Assembly (NCBI RefSeq): GCF_000819845.1
Contig: NZ_CDCG01000006.1
Location: forward strand, 62,001 to 126,000
Direction of reading: 5' to 3'
Origin: Aeromonas enteropelogenes
GTDB lineage: Bacteria > Pseudomonadota > Gammaproteobacteria > Enterobacterales > Aeromonadaceae
DNA: 64,000 nucleotides
Each line of letters opens with the position of its first letter. The stretch's first letter is position 1. Positions 18,066 through 27,670 of the stretch are shown here, in pieces. A model generated the notes under the pieces. It was not told where the DNA came from, searched no databases, and saw only the letters and a list, made by a program, of their open reading frames with translations. A program made the translations under genes and the position numbers.

Positions 18066-18968
18066 ATGCCTGACCGTTACACCGACCTGGCCACCAGGCT
18101 GACTCGCCACGTCACCGCTCCCGGCATCACCCCCTCCCCGGTGGAGCAGGTGAACCTCATCTACACCACCGAGTACCATGGCCGTACCCCGGTGCTCTAC
18201 CAGCCGCGGATGATAGTGATCCTGCAGGGGCACAAGGTGGGTTACCTGGCGGATCAGGTGTTTCGCTACGATCCCAACCATTATCTGCTGATGACCCTGC
18301 CGCTGCCTTGCGAGTGCGAATGCTTCGCCTCCTCCGAGCAGCCCCTCATCGGCTTCACCCTCGAGATCAATCTGGTCACCCTGCAGGAGTTGCTGCTGGA
18401 GTTGGGTGATGCCCTGCCCGCGCCGGCCCCGCAGAAGAGCGGCGTACACTCGGTTCCCATGTCTGAGGCCATGTTCTGCGCTGCCGAACGGCTGATCGAT
18501 CTGATGGACAACCCCCTCCACGCCAGAGTGCTGGGGCCACAGACGGTGCGGGAAATGCTGTTCTATGCTCTTGGCGAGGGAGGTGGCCCGGCCCTGCAGG
18601 CGCTGGCCAACCGTCACAACCATGTGGGTCAGATCGCCCGGGTGCTGCGTATGATAGAGCAACGTTTCGCCGACAACCTGACCATGGAAGAGTTGGCGCG
18701 GGAGGTAAACATGAGCGTGTCTGCCTTCCACCACCACTTCAAGGCGGTCACCTCTACCTCACCGCTGCAGTACATCAAGTCGTTTCGCCTGCACAAGGCG
18801 CGCCTGATGATGCTGCATGACGGCGTCAAGGCGGGGGCGGCGGCTGCCCGGGTCGGTTACGAGAGCAACTCCCAGTTCAGCCGGGAGTTCAAACGCTTTT
18901 TCGGCAGTACGCCGACGGATCAGGCCTCCCGCTTCCGGGAAGGCCAGCTGCGTATCATCGAAGGATAA
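18066..18968 (+). CDS. yqhC: AraC-family regulator of yqhD
   Basis: The 300-residue product has an N-terminal AraC_N ligand domain (residues ~20-165) and two C-terminal helix-turn-helix motifs (NMSVSAFHHHFKAVTST and RVGYESNSQFSREFKRFFG), very close to E. coli YqhC. In E. coli, YqhC senses reactive aldehydes, probably through Cys in the N-terminal domain, and activates yqhD; this protein keeps Cys residues in PLPCECECF. Divergent placement (146-base gap) supports the same role. Confidence 0.92.
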   Translation: MPDRYTDLATRLTRHVTAPGITPSPVEQVNLIYTTEYHGRTPVLYQPRMIVILQGHKVGYLADQVFRYDPNHYLLMTLPLPCECECFASSEQPLIGFTLEINLVTLQELLLELGDALPAPAPQKSGVHSVPMSEAMFCAAERLIDLMDNPLHARVLGPQTVREMLFYALGEGGGPALQALANRHNHVGQIARVLRMIEQRFADNLTMEELAREVNMSVSAFHHHFKAVTSTSPLQYIKSFRLHKARLMMLHDGVKAGAAAARVGYESNSQFSREFKRFFGSTPTDQASRFREGQLRIIEG

Positions 18969-18985
18969 CAAGAGAGGGACTACCC

Positions 18986-19498
18986 ATGCGTTCACTGTTT
19001 TGTCTGCTTGCCACCTTGTTGCTGACGGCCTGCACCGGCCTTGCCGACGGCATTCGCCCGGTCACCGGCTTCCAGCTCGACCGCTATCTTGGCACCTGGT
19101 ACGAAATCGCCCGCCTCGATCACGGCTTCGAGCGGGGACTGGAGCAGGTGAGCGCCACCTACAGCCTGCGGGACGATGGCGGCGTCAGGGTGATCAACCG
19201 CGGCAAGCAGAGCGATGGCAGCTGGCGCGAGGCCAAGGGCAAGGCCTACTTCGTCGATCGGCCGGATGAGGCCCGGCTCAAGGTGAGCTTCTTCGGGCCC
19301 TTCTATGGCGGCTACAACGTCATCGATCTTGACCCCGACTACCAGCTCTCCCTGGTGACCAGCTACAACCACGACTACCTCTGGATCCTCGCCCGCTCCC
19401 CCAATCCGCCCAAGGAGAAGGTGGCTGCGCTGGTCGCCAAGGCCAAGGGGCTGGGCTTTGCCACCGACCAGCTGATCTGGGTCAAGCAGACTCCCTGA
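18986..19498 (+). CDS. blc: Outer-membrane lipocalin
   Basis: The 170-residue protein has a lipoprotein signal with lipobox LLTAC (Cys16) and the lipocalin signature GTWYEIARLDHGFERG, followed by YNVIDLDPDYQLSLVTSYNHDYLWILAR. Blc binds lysophospholipids or fatty acids on the outer-membrane side. It lies 17 bases after yqhC with AGAGAGGG ahead of the ATG, so it may be co-transcribed with the regulator. Its own terminator follows. Confidence 0.93.
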   Translation: MRSLFCLLATLLLTACTGLADGIRPVTGFQLDRYLGTWYEIARLDHGFERGLEQVSATYSLRDDGGVRVINRGKQSDGSWREAKGKAYFVDRPDEARLKVSFFGPFYGGYNVIDLDPDYQLSLVTSYNHDYLWILARSPNPPKEKVAALVAKAKGLGFATDQLIWVKQTP

Positions 19499-19512
19499 AT
19501 CGTCAGGATCAA

Positions 19513-19541
19513 CAAGGGCAGCCCGCAGGCTGCCCTTTTTC
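19513..19541 (+). terminator. Terminator after blc
   Basis: Stem AAGGGCAGCC / GGCTGCCCTT with loop CGCA, followed by TTTTTCATG on the plus strand; it may also serve the converging chemoreceptor gene. Confidence 0.8.
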
Positions 19542-19559
19542 ATGAAAATAACCGGGAGG

Positions 19560-21452
19560 TCAGAGCCGGAAGCGGCCTATCTCCTGCTCCAGCCGCTCGG
19601 TCAGTGCCTTGAGCTCGGCCGCCTGGGCTGCTTCTGCACCTGCCTGCTCGGCCAGCTCCTGGGAGACATGGCGAATGTTCTCGGTGTTGCGACTGATCTC
19701 GCTGGTGACCGAGGTCTGCTCTTCGGCCGCCGCTGCGATCTGGGTCGCCATGTCGCTGATGGAGCCGATCGCCTCGTTGATCCGGGCCAGGCTGTGGTTG
19801 GCGGACTCGGCATCCTCCACGCTGGTGCCCGCCAGCTGACGGCTGGTCTCCATGCCGTCGACCGCGCGCCGGGTAGTCTGCTGCAGGGTCTCGATCATCT
19901 GCTGGATCTCGGCGGTAGAGTCGTGGGTGCGGCGCGACAGCACCCGTACTTCGTCCGCCACCACCGCAAAGCCGCGCCCCTGCTCACCAGCCCGGGCTGC
20001 TTCGATGGCGGCATTGAGCGCCAGCAGATTGGTCTGCTCGGCGATCCCGCTGATGGTCGCCAGAATGCCGCTGATCTTCTGGGCATGGGAATCCAGTTCA
20101 TGGATGACCTGGCTGGCATCGGCCACTTCATCTGCGAGCCCGGTGATGCTGCGCTGGCTCTGGCCCACCTGGGATTGACCGGCGATGGCCAGCTGCACCG
20201 CTTCTCCGGCGGTAGTGGCCGCAAACTCGGCATTGCCGGCGATCTCCTGGGTGGCGGAGGCCATCTCGGTCACTGCGGTGGCCACCATGACGATCTCGTC
20301 CTGCTGCTGGCGTACCCGCTGACTACGGGCATGGGCGCCGGCGGCCTGGGTGCGGGACTGGCCAGCCAGCTCCAGGGTGACGTCCCGCAGCCGGCTGACG
20401 ATGCCGTGCAAGCGGGCCACAAACTGGTTGAAGCTCTCGGCAAGCTGGCCCACCTCATCCTGACTGCGGGTCTTGATATGAACGGTGAGATCCCCCTCGC
20501 CATGGGCGATGTCGTGCAGGGCGTTTGCCACCCGGCCCAGATCCGCAAACAGATATTTGAACAGGGCGGTCAGCAGGGAACTGAACAGCAGCAACAACAC
20601 CAGGGTCAACCCCATCAGTTGCCACAACAGGGTGGTGAGCGGCGCTTCCAGCACGTCGCGGTACATCACCATGGCGAGCAACCAGTCGGTACCGGGCACT
20701 GGCTGCACCGCCAGCAATACATCGCGACCATCTATGTTGGCGGCATGCAGCTCGCTGTTTTCACGTCCCCACTGCTGGAAGGTGGCGGCCGACAGATCAG
20801 GCGCCAGTTCGGAGACCTGCTTGAGTGCCAGCTTCTTGTTCGGGTGGCCGACAATCAGGCCGCTGTTGTCGAGCAGCATGGCGTAGCCTTCCCCCTGCAC
20901 CTGCATCGCCAGCACTTCATCGATCAGCTTGTCGAGCGCCAGATTCGCCCCCACTGCCCCCACCAGCGTCCCCTGATGACGAACCGGCTCGGAGAGAGTC
21001 ACCACCAGCTTCTGCATGGTGACGCTGACATAGGGGGCAGTGATGATGAGTTGGCCCGCCTTGAGCGCATCCTGATACCAGGGGCGCTCGCGAGGGTCAT
21101 AGTTGCCGGTATTGAGCGAGGGATCCTGGCGGGTCATCACCCCCTGCTCCGAACCGAAATAGGTGAGCCCGAAGCCCCCCGAGGTGAAGGCCTGCTTCAG
21201 GTGAGGTACCAGTTCGGCCTGGGGATTGTCGGCGATCAGGCTGACCAGGGCGTGCACCACATTCTTGCGGTCCGCCATCCAGTCACCGATGGCCACCGAA
21301 TAGGCGTGACCATAGTTGACCGCTTCGCTCTGGATGGCGTTCATGGTCCGGGATTTGAGGGTGTGAAATGCCACCACACCGAGCAGTGATGCCATCAGCA
21401 GCACCACGCCAAGGCTGGTTGCCAGCAATTTGCCGCGCAAAGAGAGTGTCAT
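19560..21452 (-). CDS. Methyl-accepting chemotaxis protein (Cache sensor)
   Basis: The 630-residue receptor has a first membrane helix (residues ~8-30), a periplasmic double Cache-like sensor domain (35-275, with [16 protein letters not shown], the dCache motif for small ligands such as amino acids), a second helix (~280-305), a HAMP linker and a cytoplasmic signalling domain with the hairpin tip [32 protein letters not shown]. No CheR-binding pentapeptide ends the protein (it stops at QEIGRFRL). The ligand is not predictable here. It stands alone, converging on blc. Confidence 0.93.
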   Translation of the reverse strand: MTLSLRGKLLATSLGVVLLMASLLGVVAFHTLKSRTMNAIQSEAVNYGHAYSVAIGDWMADRKNVVHALVSLIADNPQAELVPHLKQAFTSGGFGLTYFGSEQGVMTRQDPSLNTGNYDPRERPWYQDALKAGQLIITAPYVSVTMQKLVVTLSEPVRHQGTLVGAVGANLALDKLIDEVLAMQVQGEGYAMLLDNSGLIVGHPNKKLALKQVSELAPDLSAATFQQWGRENSELHAANIDGRDVLLAVQPVPGTDWLLAMVMYRDVLEAPLTTLLWQLMGLTLVLLLLFSSLLTALFKYLFADLGRVANALHDIAHGEGDLTVHIKTRSQDEVGQLAESFNQFVARLHGIVSRLRDVTLELAGQSRTQAAGAHARSQRVRQQQDEIVMVATAVTEMASATQEIAGNAEFAATTAGEAVQLAIAGQSQVGQSQRSITGLADEVADASQVIHELDSHAQKISGILATISGIAEQTNLLALNAAIEAARAGEQGRGFAVVADEVRVLSRRTHDSTAEIQQMIETLQQTTRRAVDGMETSRQLAGTSVEDAESANHSLARINEAIGSISDMATQIAAAAEEQTSVTSEISRNTENIRHVSQELAEQAGAEAAQAAELKALTERLEQEIGRFRL

Positions 21453-21688
21453 GACTACGAATCCTTGTTGTTGTATCGGGCAGGGAAAAGGCCCTACTCA
21501 TTTGTGGTTATCGGCGGCGAGATGAACAGACTTTAGTGAATCTGTATATTTTCACATCCATCAACAACACAAGGCGCTATCGGTGAGAAAAGAGACAAAA
21601 TTCCATGCTGACAAGCAGAGGTATGCCGCCAGATTGATGACAGCGACGCAGAGGGCAAATGGGGTCAAAGGAAGGTGCAGAAATGCGA

Positions 21689-21718
21689 AAGGCCAGCTCA
21701 ATGAGCTGGCCTTTCTGA
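21689..21718 (-). terminator. Terminator of tRNA-Trp
   Basis: A 12-bp stem AAAGGCCAGCTC / GAGCTGGCCTTT with short AT loop; on the minus strand it follows the tRNA by a few bases and runs into CGCATTTC. Confidence 0.8.
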
Positions 21719-21721
21719 AAA

Positions 21722-21798
21722 TGGCAGGGGCGGCAGGACTCGAACCCGCAACCATCGGTTTTGGAGACCGCTGTTCTACCAATTGGAACTACGCCCCT
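21722..21798 (-). tRNA. trpT: tRNA-Trp (anticodon CCA)
   Basis: Read on the minus strand, the 77-base sequence folds as a cloverleaf: acceptor AGGGGCG paired with CGCCCCU, anticodon arm GCGGUCUCCAAAACCGA.. with CCA, T-loop GGUUCGAGUCC, and an encoded CCA end. It closely matches E. coli tRNA-Trp, with one extra base in the D-loop. A single isolated gene, not in an rRNA operon. The window has no neighbouring secE/nusG. Confidence 0.95.
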
Positions 21799-21813
21799 GC
21801 AACAAACGAGGCG

Positions 21814-21842
21814 TAGTATACAAAGTGGAGATCAAAGGTAAA
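21814..21842 (-). promoter_or_regulatory. Promoter of tRNA-Trp
   Basis: On the minus strand, -35 TTTACC (21842-21837) and -10 TATACT (21820-21815) are 16 bases apart, and the predicted start lies about 10 bases before the tRNA. Confidence 0.6.
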
Positions 21843-21999
21843 GGCTTTTTTCACACTTTCGCTGCGATTGCACAAATCCCGAACAAGTCGCGGTGATTTG
21901 CGCAGCAATGCGGGATAACTTGCTGTATTTGCAGCCTCATCAGGGTAGGAATGGGCCATAAATGGGGGTAGGGTAAAGTGTGGAACAGGGAGGTTGTCC

Positions 22000-22542
22000 A
22001 TGCTCAATTACCGATTGCTCCAGCAACTGGCGCCGCTTAACTTCAGGGATGAAAGCAAAACGGAGTCGCTGTCCGATTATCTCGCCCGGGTAGCCCCGCT
22101 GGTGCCCTTTATTCCGGAAAATGTGCTTTCTCAGTGGATTTATCGCCATTGGCGCGGTTTTGAGTCCAACTGGAGCTTTATCGATCTCGCCAACTACCGC
22201 TTCGAGTGTGAACGCTGGCCCACCGAGCGCCTGATCACCCAAGTCGATTCCCGTCATATGGAGGTGATCGAACGCTGGGGCGAGATGCTGCAAAACAATC
22301 GTTACGTGCGTCGCTCCTGGCTAGGTGACTACATGCTGGGCCATGGCACCTGGCCCGAACCCATCATAGTGCTGATCCCGGGGGAAGAGGATCACCACCC
22401 GAGTGGACAACCGCTGCCAGGTCCCTGTTGTCTGCTGGAGGGACACCACAGACTCGGTTATCTGCGCGCAATGGCCCGTGACAGCGAGCCATTGCAAAGC
22501 GAACACCAGGTGTGGGTTTGTCGGCAACTTCACGACACATAA
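22000..22542 (+). CDS. Unrecognised protein with a ParB-like EGHHR motif
   Basis: I chose ATG 22000 (GGGAGG nine bases upstream); a TTG two codons earlier is possible. The 180-residue protein is soluble, Trp-rich (about eight Trp) and contains CCLLEGHHRLGYLRAM near residues 143-158. An acidic residue followed by GHHR-L is the hallmark of ParB/sulfiredoxin-like folds, where it binds a nucleotide; nothing else of that family is evident. No signal peptide. It stands alone between tRNA-Trp and pyrB, with its own start region. Confidence 0.6.
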   Translation: MLNYRLLQQLAPLNFRDESKTESLSDYLARVAPLVPFIPENVLSQWIYRHWRGFESNWSFIDLANYRFECERWPTERLITQVDSRHMEVIERWGEMLQNNRYVRRSWLGDYMLGHGTWPEPIIVLIPGEEDHHPSGQPLPGPCCLLEGHHRLGYLRAMARDSEPLQSEHQVWVCRQLHDT

Positions 22543-22580
22543 ACGTTTTTCAACACCAAAAAGGCATCTGAAATAAAATT

Positions 22581-22608
22581 TTGACAAATAAAAAACCAGC
22601 CCTATAAT
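22581..22608 (+). promoter_or_regulatory. pyrL-pyrBI promoter
   Basis: A near-consensus sigma-70 promoter: TTGACA (22581-22586), 16-base spacer, TATAAT (22603-22608). Transcription would start near 22615, about 26 bases before the leader peptide. Confidence 0.85.
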
Positions 22609-22640
22609 CTGTCCGGTTTTGAAAAAGGTCGGGACATAAG

Positions 22641-22796
22641 ATGCCGTTTTTATTGCAAACAACAGCCTTGCAAACGGGTGGAACACACCAGTGCGGCCCC
22701 GTTGTTTCCGGTTTCCGACCCAAAGATCTCCCGTTATTTTTTGAAAAAAGCCCCTGTTTCAGGGGCTTTTTTTTGTGCCTGAAAAACCTTCATTGA
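22641..22796 (+). CDS. pyrL: PyrBI leader peptide
   Basis: ATG 22641 opens a 51-codon frame that runs through the attenuator and ends TGA at 22794-22796, about 20 bases before pyrB. In E. coli the 44-residue leader works the same way: when UTP is low, polymerase stalls in U-rich tracts, the ribosome catches up and prevents the terminator hairpin. Here the U-rich tract TTATTTTTTG (22734-22743) lies just before the terminator stem. The amino acid sequence is not like that of E. coli, which is expected because only the frame length matters. Confidence 0.8.
   Translation: MPFLLQTTALQTGGTHQCGPVVSGFRPKDLPLFFEKSPCFRGFFLCLKNLH
22744..22776 (+). terminator. pyrBI attenuator
   Basis: Stem AAAAAGCCCCTG / CAGGGGCTTTTT around TTT, then further T's, lying inside the leader frame and about 40 bases before pyrB. 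This is an intrinsic terminator in the position of the E. coli pyrBI attenuator. Confidence 0.9.
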
Positions 22797-22816
22797 TGCC
22801 AAAGGGAATGCAGACG

Positions 22817-23737
22817 ATGACCAATCCACTCTATAAGAAACATGTCATCTCCATCTCGGACCTGACCCGGCCCGAAATGGAACTGGTAGTCGAAACCGCA
22901 CAACGGTTGAAGGCTGAACCCAACACCAGCCTGTTGCAAAACAAGCTGGTCGCCAGCTGCTTCTTCGAAGCGTCAACCCGTACCCGCCTCTCGTTCGAGA
23001 CTGCGGTCCAGCGCCTGGGCGGCAACATCATCGGCTTTGCCGACGGTGGCAACACCAGCGCCAAGAAGGGCGAGACCCTGGCCGACTCCATCAAGATCAT
23101 CGGCTCCTACAGCGATGCGGTAGTGATGCGCCACCCGAAGGAAGGCGCAGCTCGCCTCGCCTCCGAGTTCTCTCGCGTGCCGGTCATCAATGGCGGTGAT
23201 GGTTCCAACCAGCATCCGACCCAGACCCTGCTCGACCTCTTCTCCATCCGCGAGACCCAGGGCAAGCTGGACGGCCTCAACGTCGCCTTCGTCGGTGACC
23301 TGAAATATGGCCGCACCGTGCACTCCCTGGCTCAGGCCTTAAGCCTGTTCAACTGCCGTTTCTTCTTCATCTCCCCGGAAGCGCTGGCGATGCCGGACTA
23401 CATCTGCGAGGAGCTGGAAGAGAAAGGCATCCAGTTCAGCGTCCACGAGACCATGGAAGAGGTGATGCCCGAGCTGGACATCCTCTACATGACCCGCGTC
23501 CAGAAAGAGCGCTTCGACGAGACCGAATACAAGCACATGGCCGCCAAGTTCGTGCTGGAAGTGGCCACCCTGGAAGGGGCCAAGCCCACCATGAAGATCC
23601 TGCACCCCCTGCCCCGCGTCGACGAGATCGATGTGGCGGTCGACAAGACTCCCCACGCCTACTACTTCGAGCAGGCGGAAAACGGGGTCTATGCACGCCA
23701 GGCTCTGCTGGCACTGGTACTGAACGAAACTGTCTGA
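22817..23737 (+). CDS. pyrB: Aspartate carbamoyltransferase catalytic subunit
   Basis: Catalyses carbamoyl phosphate + aspartate to carbamoyl aspartate, the first committed step of pyrimidine synthesis. The 306-residue product carries the carbamoyl-phosphate motif STRTR, HPTQ, and the C-terminal [12 protein letters not shown] 22817 ([15 protein letters not shown]) aligns with E. coli PyrB and has AAAGGGA ten bases upstream; upstream in-frame starts would overlap the leader. pyrI follows after 10 bases. Confidence 0.97.
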   Translation: MTNPLYKKHVISISDLTRPEMELVVETAQRLKAEPNTSLLQNKLVASCFFEASTRTRLSFETAVQRLGGNIIGFADGGNTSAKKGETLADSIKIIGSYSDAVVMRHPKEGAARLASEFSRVPVINGGDGSNQHPTQTLLDLFSIRETQGKLDGLNVAFVGDLKYGRTVHSLAQALSLFNCRFFFISPEALAMPDYICEELEEKGIQFSVHETMEEVMPELDILYMTRVQKERFDETEYKHMAAKFVLEVATLEGAKPTMKILHPLPRVDEIDVAVDKTPHAYYFEQAENGVYARQALLALVLNETV

Positions 23738-23747
23738 GGGGAACATC

Positions 23748-24212
23748 ATGTCTGAGAAGAACCAACTGCAAGTCGAAGCCATCCGTCACGGCTCCGTCAT
23801 CGACCACGTCCCCGCCGGCCAGGGCATCAAGATCCTCAAGCTGTTCCAGCTGGTGGAGACCCAGGAGCGGATCACCGTCGGCTTCAACCTGAAATCCGGC
23901 GCGCTGGGCAAGAAAGACCTCATCAAGATCGAGAACACCCGCCTGACCGAACAGCAGGCCAACCAGCTGGCGCTGTTCGCCCCCAAGGCGACCGTCAATA
24001 TCATCGAAGACTTCAACGTGGTGAAGAAGCACCAGCTGGAACTGCCCGAGTTCATCGCCGGCGTGTTCCACTGCCCCAACTCCAACTGCATCTCCCACAA
24101 CGAGCCGGTGGACAGCTACTTCCGGGTACGCGAGGTAAAAGGCGTGGTCCGGATGAAGTGCAAGTACTGCGAGAAATCCTTCACCCAGGATATCGTCAGC
24201 GAGCGTTATTGA
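23748..24212 (+). CDS. pyrI: Aspartate carbamoyltransferase regulatory subunit
   Basis: PyrI binds ATP, CTP and UTP and assembles with PyrB as the allosteric dodecamer. The 154 residues comprise the nucleotide-binding N-terminal domain ([16 protein letters not shown]) and the zinc domain with Cys-x4-Cys and Cys-x2-Cys (CPNSNC ... CKYC), as in E. coli. The GGGGAACATC region ahead of the ATG provides the ribosome binding site. Confidence 0.97.
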   Translation: MSEKNQLQVEAIRHGSVIDHVPAGQGIKILKLFQLVETQERITVGFNLKSGALGKKDLIKIENTRLTEQQANQLALFAPKATVNIIEDFNVVKKHQLELPEFIAGVFHCPNSNCISHNEPVDSYFRVREVKGVVRMKCKYCEKSFTQDIVSERY

Positions 24213-24218
24213 TATCTG

Positions 24219-24246
24219 AATGGGCCCTACGGGGCCCATTTTTGAA
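24219..24246 (+). terminator. Terminator of pyrBI
   Basis: Stem AATGGGCCC / GGGCCCATT with loop TACG(G), followed by TTTTTG. Confidence 0.85.
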
Positions 24247-24276
24247 CCCTGTCACATCACCAGATTCCCAGTCAGT

Positions 24277-24282
24277 TATAAT
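24277..24282 (+). promoter_or_regulatory. Possible -10 box of argR
   Basis: A perfect TATAAT, about 130 bases before argR, with no good -35 match 16-18 bases upstream. ARG boxes are not clear here. Confidence 0.4.
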
Positions 24283-24412
24283 TTGCCATCCAAAGATGGT
24301 TATCCCAGCTCATTCCCTGCCAGCATCATGATTGCCAGTATTTTTTGCTGCTAACCAGCGAATATGGCAGATATCGAGCACTTGTTTCCTGTCATCGTCA
24401 AAGGAAGTTGCC

Positions 24413-24904
24413 GTGGTCAAAACACTCAGCCGCCCCGTTGCCCAGGAGCCCGAACTGGCCCAGCTGGATGCCTGTCGCCAGATCATCGGCCAGCACTGTT
24501 ACAGCACTCAGGAAGAGATCCGTCGCGAGCTGTCGGAGCGCGGCTTCGCCGATATCAGCCAGTCCACCATCTCCCGTCTGCTGCGCCGCCTCGGCGTCGC
24601 CAAGGCGCAAAATGCCAACGGCAAGAAGGTCTACACCCTGGTGGACGAACAGCTGGAACCGGCCGGCAGCACCCGCTCCATCCACGAGATGGTGCGCGCC
24701 GTGGTGCACAATCAGCAGATGGTGCTGATCCATACCACTCCGGGCGCCGCCACCGTGGTGGCCCGTCTGCTGGATCGCAACGCCAACCCGGAGATCATGG
24801 GCGCCGTCGCGGGCAACGACGTGGTACTGGTCGCCCCCCGCCACATCAGCCGCACCCGCCAGGCCCATGCCGCCGTGGTGCGTACCCTGGAGCAGGCGCG
24901 CTAG
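24413..24904 (+). CDS. argR: Arginine repressor ArgR
   Basis: The 163-residue product has the N-terminal winged helix-turn-helix (YSTQEEIRRELSERGFADISQSTISRLLRRLGVAK) and the C-terminal hexamerisation/arginine-binding core with HTTPGAATVVARLLD. The chosen start is GTG 24413, with AAGGAAG six bases upstream; the longer frame from 24332 has no support. It is next to the arginine deiminase operon, in converging orientation, and very probably controls that operon and the arginine biosynthesis genes elsewhere. Confidence 0.93.
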   Translation: MVKTLSRPVAQEPELAQLDACRQIIGQHCYSTQEEIRRELSERGFADISQSTISRLLRRLGVAKAQNANGKKVYTLVDEQLEPAGSTRSIHEMVRAVVHNQQMVLIHTTPGAATVVARLLDRNANPEIMGAVAGNDVVLVAPRHISRTRQAHAAVVRTLEQAR

Positions 24905-24921
24905 GCCCTCCCCCGCATGCA

Positions 24922-24952
24922 GCGAGGCGACCCCAGGGTCGCCTTTTTATTG
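24922..24952 (+). terminator. Terminator of argR
   Basis: Stem AGGCGACCC / GGGTCGCCT with short CA loop, followed by TTTTTATT. Confidence 0.85.
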
Positions 24953-25042
24953 CCCGCTTGTCACCGGGAGCGCTCTTCCGCTTCGCTTGCCCCTCCCCTT
25001 ATGACCCAGGCGATAGAACCACAGCCGCCTGTTGCACATATA

Positions 25043-25074
25043 AAAAAACGGGAGCCTGCAGGCTCCCGTTTGAA
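25043..25074 (-). terminator. Terminator of the arc operon
   Basis: Stem AAACGGGAGCC / GGCTCCCGTTT with TGCA loop; on the minus strand the 3' side runs into TTTTTTAT. Confidence 0.85.
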
Positions 25075-25090
25075 TATGGAAAGAGGGTGG

Positions 25091-26494
25091 TCAGATCAGG
25101 GTACCCACGCTCAGGCAGACCACGATCAGTATGGTCAGGATGCCGAGCAGCGGTGCCACCCACTTCAGCCAGCGCACATACGGCACCTTGGCGATAGCCA
25201 GGCCACCCATGACCACGGCGGAGGTCGGGGTTACCAGATTCACCAGACCGGAGGCGGACTGATAGGCAGTCACTACCAGGTCGCGGCCCACGTTGGCGAA
25301 GTCGGCCAGCGGCGCCATGATCGGCATGGTCAGCACAGCCAGACCGGAAGAGGACGGCACCAGGAAGGAGAGCACCACTTCCAGCGCGAACATCACGTTG
25401 ATGAATACCACGGTGGAGAGGCCGGTCACGATCCCTTCTGCGCTGTTCAGGATGGTGTGGGTGATCATGCCGTTGTCCATCACCACCACGATACCGCGGG
25501 CGATACCGATGATGAGGGCCACACCGAGCAGGTCGCGGGCACCGTCAATAAAGTTGGAGGTCAGCTCTTCCTCGCTCATGCGGGAGATGAGGCCCACGAT
25601 GATGGCGGAAGCCAGGAACACACCGGAAATCTCGGCCATCCACCAGCCCAGTACGGCCACACCGTAGATCATCACGGCGAAGGCTGCGACGAAGATACCC
25701 AGCACGATTTTGCGGGTAGTGGTGAACTCCAGCATCTCGTCGCTCTTGTTGCCGAGGAAGTGGGCACGGTTCTCTTCCCACTTGTCAGCCACCAGGGACT
25801 TGCTTGGATCGTTGCGCACCATCTTGGCGTAACGCATCACGTAGGCAACGCAGATCAGCCAGCCGGCGATCAGCATGGCCACGCGCAGCCAGATACCGTC
25901 GGTGAAGGAGATGCCGGCGGCGTTGGCGGCGATAACGGTAGCAAACGGGTTGATGGTGGAGCCCAGGGTACCGATACCGGCACCGAGCAGCACGGTGGCG
26001 GCGGCGACGACCGGGTCAAAACGGGCGGCCATCATCACCGGTACCAGCAGGGTGTAGAACGGCAGGGACTCTTCCGCCATGCCGTAGATGGTGCCCCCTG
26101 CGGCGAACAGCGCCATCAGGATGGGGATCATCCACTCTTCGCGGCCGCGCAGGCGAGCGGTGACACGCTCGATACCGGCGTCGATGGCGCCAGTCTTGGT
26201 CACGATGCCGAGAAAGCCACCGATGATCAGGATAAAGAGGGAGACGTCGATGGCGCCTGCCTCATAGGTATCGTGGTTGTAGAGACCATCGATAGGGGCC
26301 AGCAGCACGTCGACGATCCCCTGGGGATTGCTCTCAACCTGCTTGTAGGTACCCGCCACCGGCACTTCCTTGCCGAGGGCTTCGTTCATGGTCATCTCGT
26401 ATTTGCCGGCAGGCACTACCCAGCTCAGGGCGGCTACCAGGGCGATCAGCACAAACAGTATCGTGTAGGCTGACGGGAACTTGAATTTGGTCAT
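25091..26494 (-). CDS. arcD: YfcC-family transporter, likely arginine/ornithine exchanger of the ADI operon
   Basis: The 467-residue product has about twelve membrane helices and belongs to the YfcC/C4-dicarboxylate-carrier-like group (PF03606), e.g. VPAGKYEM near the N-terminus and FLVPSSSGLAVLTMPIMAPLAD near residue 350. This is not the APC-type ArcD of Pseudomonas; YfcC proteins occur in ADI operons of several gammaproteobacteria and some firmicutes (ArcD2). Being last in arcACBD it should swap arginine for ornithine, but the substrate is inferred from context. Confidence 0.82.
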   Translation of the reverse strand: MTKFKFPSAYTILFVLIALVAALSWVVPAGKYEMTMNEALGKEVPVAGTYKQVESNPQGIVDVLLAPIDGLYNHDTYEAGAIDVSLFILIIGGFLGIVTKTGAIDAGIERVTARLRGREEWMIPILMALFAAGGTIYGMAEESLPFYTLLVPVMMAARFDPVVAAATVLLGAGIGTLGSTINPFATVIAANAAGISFTDGIWLRVAMLIAGWLICVAYVMRYAKMVRNDPSKSLVADKWEENRAHFLGNKSDEMLEFTTTRKIVLGIFVAAFAVMIYGVAVLGWWMAEISGVFLASAIIVGLISRMSEEELTSNFIDGARDLLGVALIIGIARGIVVVMDNGMITHTILNSAEGIVTGLSTVVFINVMFALEVVLSFLVPSSSGLAVLTMPIMAPLADFANVGRDLVVTAYQSASGLVNLVTPTSAVVMGGLAIAKVPYVRWLKWVAPLLGILTILIVVCLSVGTLI

Positions 26495-26581
26495 GGTCCA
26501 GCTTCCTTCTGTGGTGTGGTATCCATGCTGGCTGCGGGTTGTAGGGTTAGAGGTATTATTCCGCTGTCACATGGTCGAAAA

Positions 26582-26601
26582 GCCGGGGGTCACCCCCCGG
26601 C
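26582..26601 (-). terminator. Hairpin between arcB and arcD
   Basis: Stem GCCGGGGG / CCCCCGGC with TCA(C) loop; read on the minus strand it is followed by TTTTCG. It could act as a partial terminator that lowers arcD transcription, or stabilise the arcB end. Confidence 0.6.
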
Positions 26602-26616
26602 ACCACTACTGCGACC

Positions 26617-27621
26617 TTAGTCGCCCAGCGTAGCAACCATCACTGCCTTGATGGTGTGCATCCGGTTTTCGGCCTCGTCGAACACGATGCTGTGCTCGGA
26701 TTCGAACACGTCCTCGGTCACTTCCAAGCCTTTCATGCCATATTTGTCAGCCACTTCCTTGCCCATGGTGGTTTCATCGTTGTGGAACGCCGGCAGGCAG
26801 TGCATGAACTTCACATCCGGGTTCTTGGTGGCGTTGATGACGTCCATGTTGACCTGATACGGAGTCATCAGTTTGACGCGCTGATCCCAGGCTTCTTTCG
26901 CTTCACCCATGGATACCCAGACGTCGGTGTAAAGGAAGTCGGCACCCAGCACGCCCTCTTTCACATCTTCGGTCAGGTGGATACGGGCACCGGTCTCTTC
27001 GGCGATCTGGCGGCACTGGGCAACCAGCTCTTCTTCCGGCCAGAAGGCTTTCGGAGCAACCAGGCGGATGTCCATGCCCATCTTGGCAGCGCCGACCATC
27101 AGGGAGTTACCCATGTTGTTGCGGGCATCACCCAGGTAGGCGAACTTGATTTGATCCAGACGCTTGCCCTTGCCGTGCTCCAGCATGGTCATGAAGTCGG
27201 CCAGAATCTGGGTCGGGTGGAACTCGTTGGTCAGGCCGTTCCATACCGGTACACCGGCATAGGCACCCAGCTCTTCCACGATTTCCTGGCCGTAGCCACG
27301 GTATTCGATACCGTCATACATGCGGCCCAGTACACGGGCGGTGTCCTTCATGGACTCCTTGTGACCGATCTGGGAACCGCTCGGGCCAAGGTAGGAAACC
27401 TGGGCCCCCTGGTCGAAGGCCGCCACTTCAAAGGCACAACGGGTACGGGTAGAGGTTTTTTCGAAGATCAGGGCGATGTTTTTGCCGACCAGGTGCTTGC
27501 GCTCGTAGCCACCGTATTTGGCTTTTTTCAGGTCGATGGCCAGGTCGATCATGTATTGGATTTCGCGCGGGGTGAAGTCCAGCAGTTTCAGGAAGTTACG
27601 GTTACGCAGATTAAAAGCCAT
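26617..27621 (-). CDS. arcB: Ornithine carbamoyltransferase, catabolic
   Basis: The 334-residue enzyme interconverts citrulline + phosphate and ornithine + carbamoyl phosphate. Motifs: [12 protein letters not shown] (carbamoyl phosphate), HPTQ, and HCLPAF with the catalytic Cys. The length and position between arcC and arcD in an ADI operon suggest the catabolic direction; sequence alone cannot separate it from anabolic ArgF. It starts ATG 27621. Confidence 0.95.
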   Translation of the reverse strand: MAFNLRNRNFLKLLDFTPREIQYMIDLAIDLKKAKYGGYERKHLVGKNIALIFEKTSTRTRCAFEVAAFDQGAQVSYLGPSGSQIGHKESMKDTARVLGRMYDGIEYRGYGQEIVEELGAYAGVPVWNGLTNEFHPTQILADFMTMLEHGKGKRLDQIKFAYLGDARNNMGNSLMVGAAKMGMDIRLVAPKAFWPEEELVAQCRQIAEETGARIHLTEDVKEGVLGADFLYTDVWVSMGEAKEAWDQRVKLMTPYQVNMDVINATKNPDVKFMHCLPAFHNDETTMGKEVADKYGMKGLEVTEDVFESEHSIVFDEAENRMHTIKAVMVATLGD

Positions 27622-27670
27622 GATGAGTTCTCTCTATATTTATTCAGACCAAGTAGGGCAGTGTTATTGA

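Noticed and set aside
24917-26473. 518-codon plus-strand ORF
   Set aside because: Antisense shadow of the arcD-type transporter with a His/Gln/Gly-rich translation.
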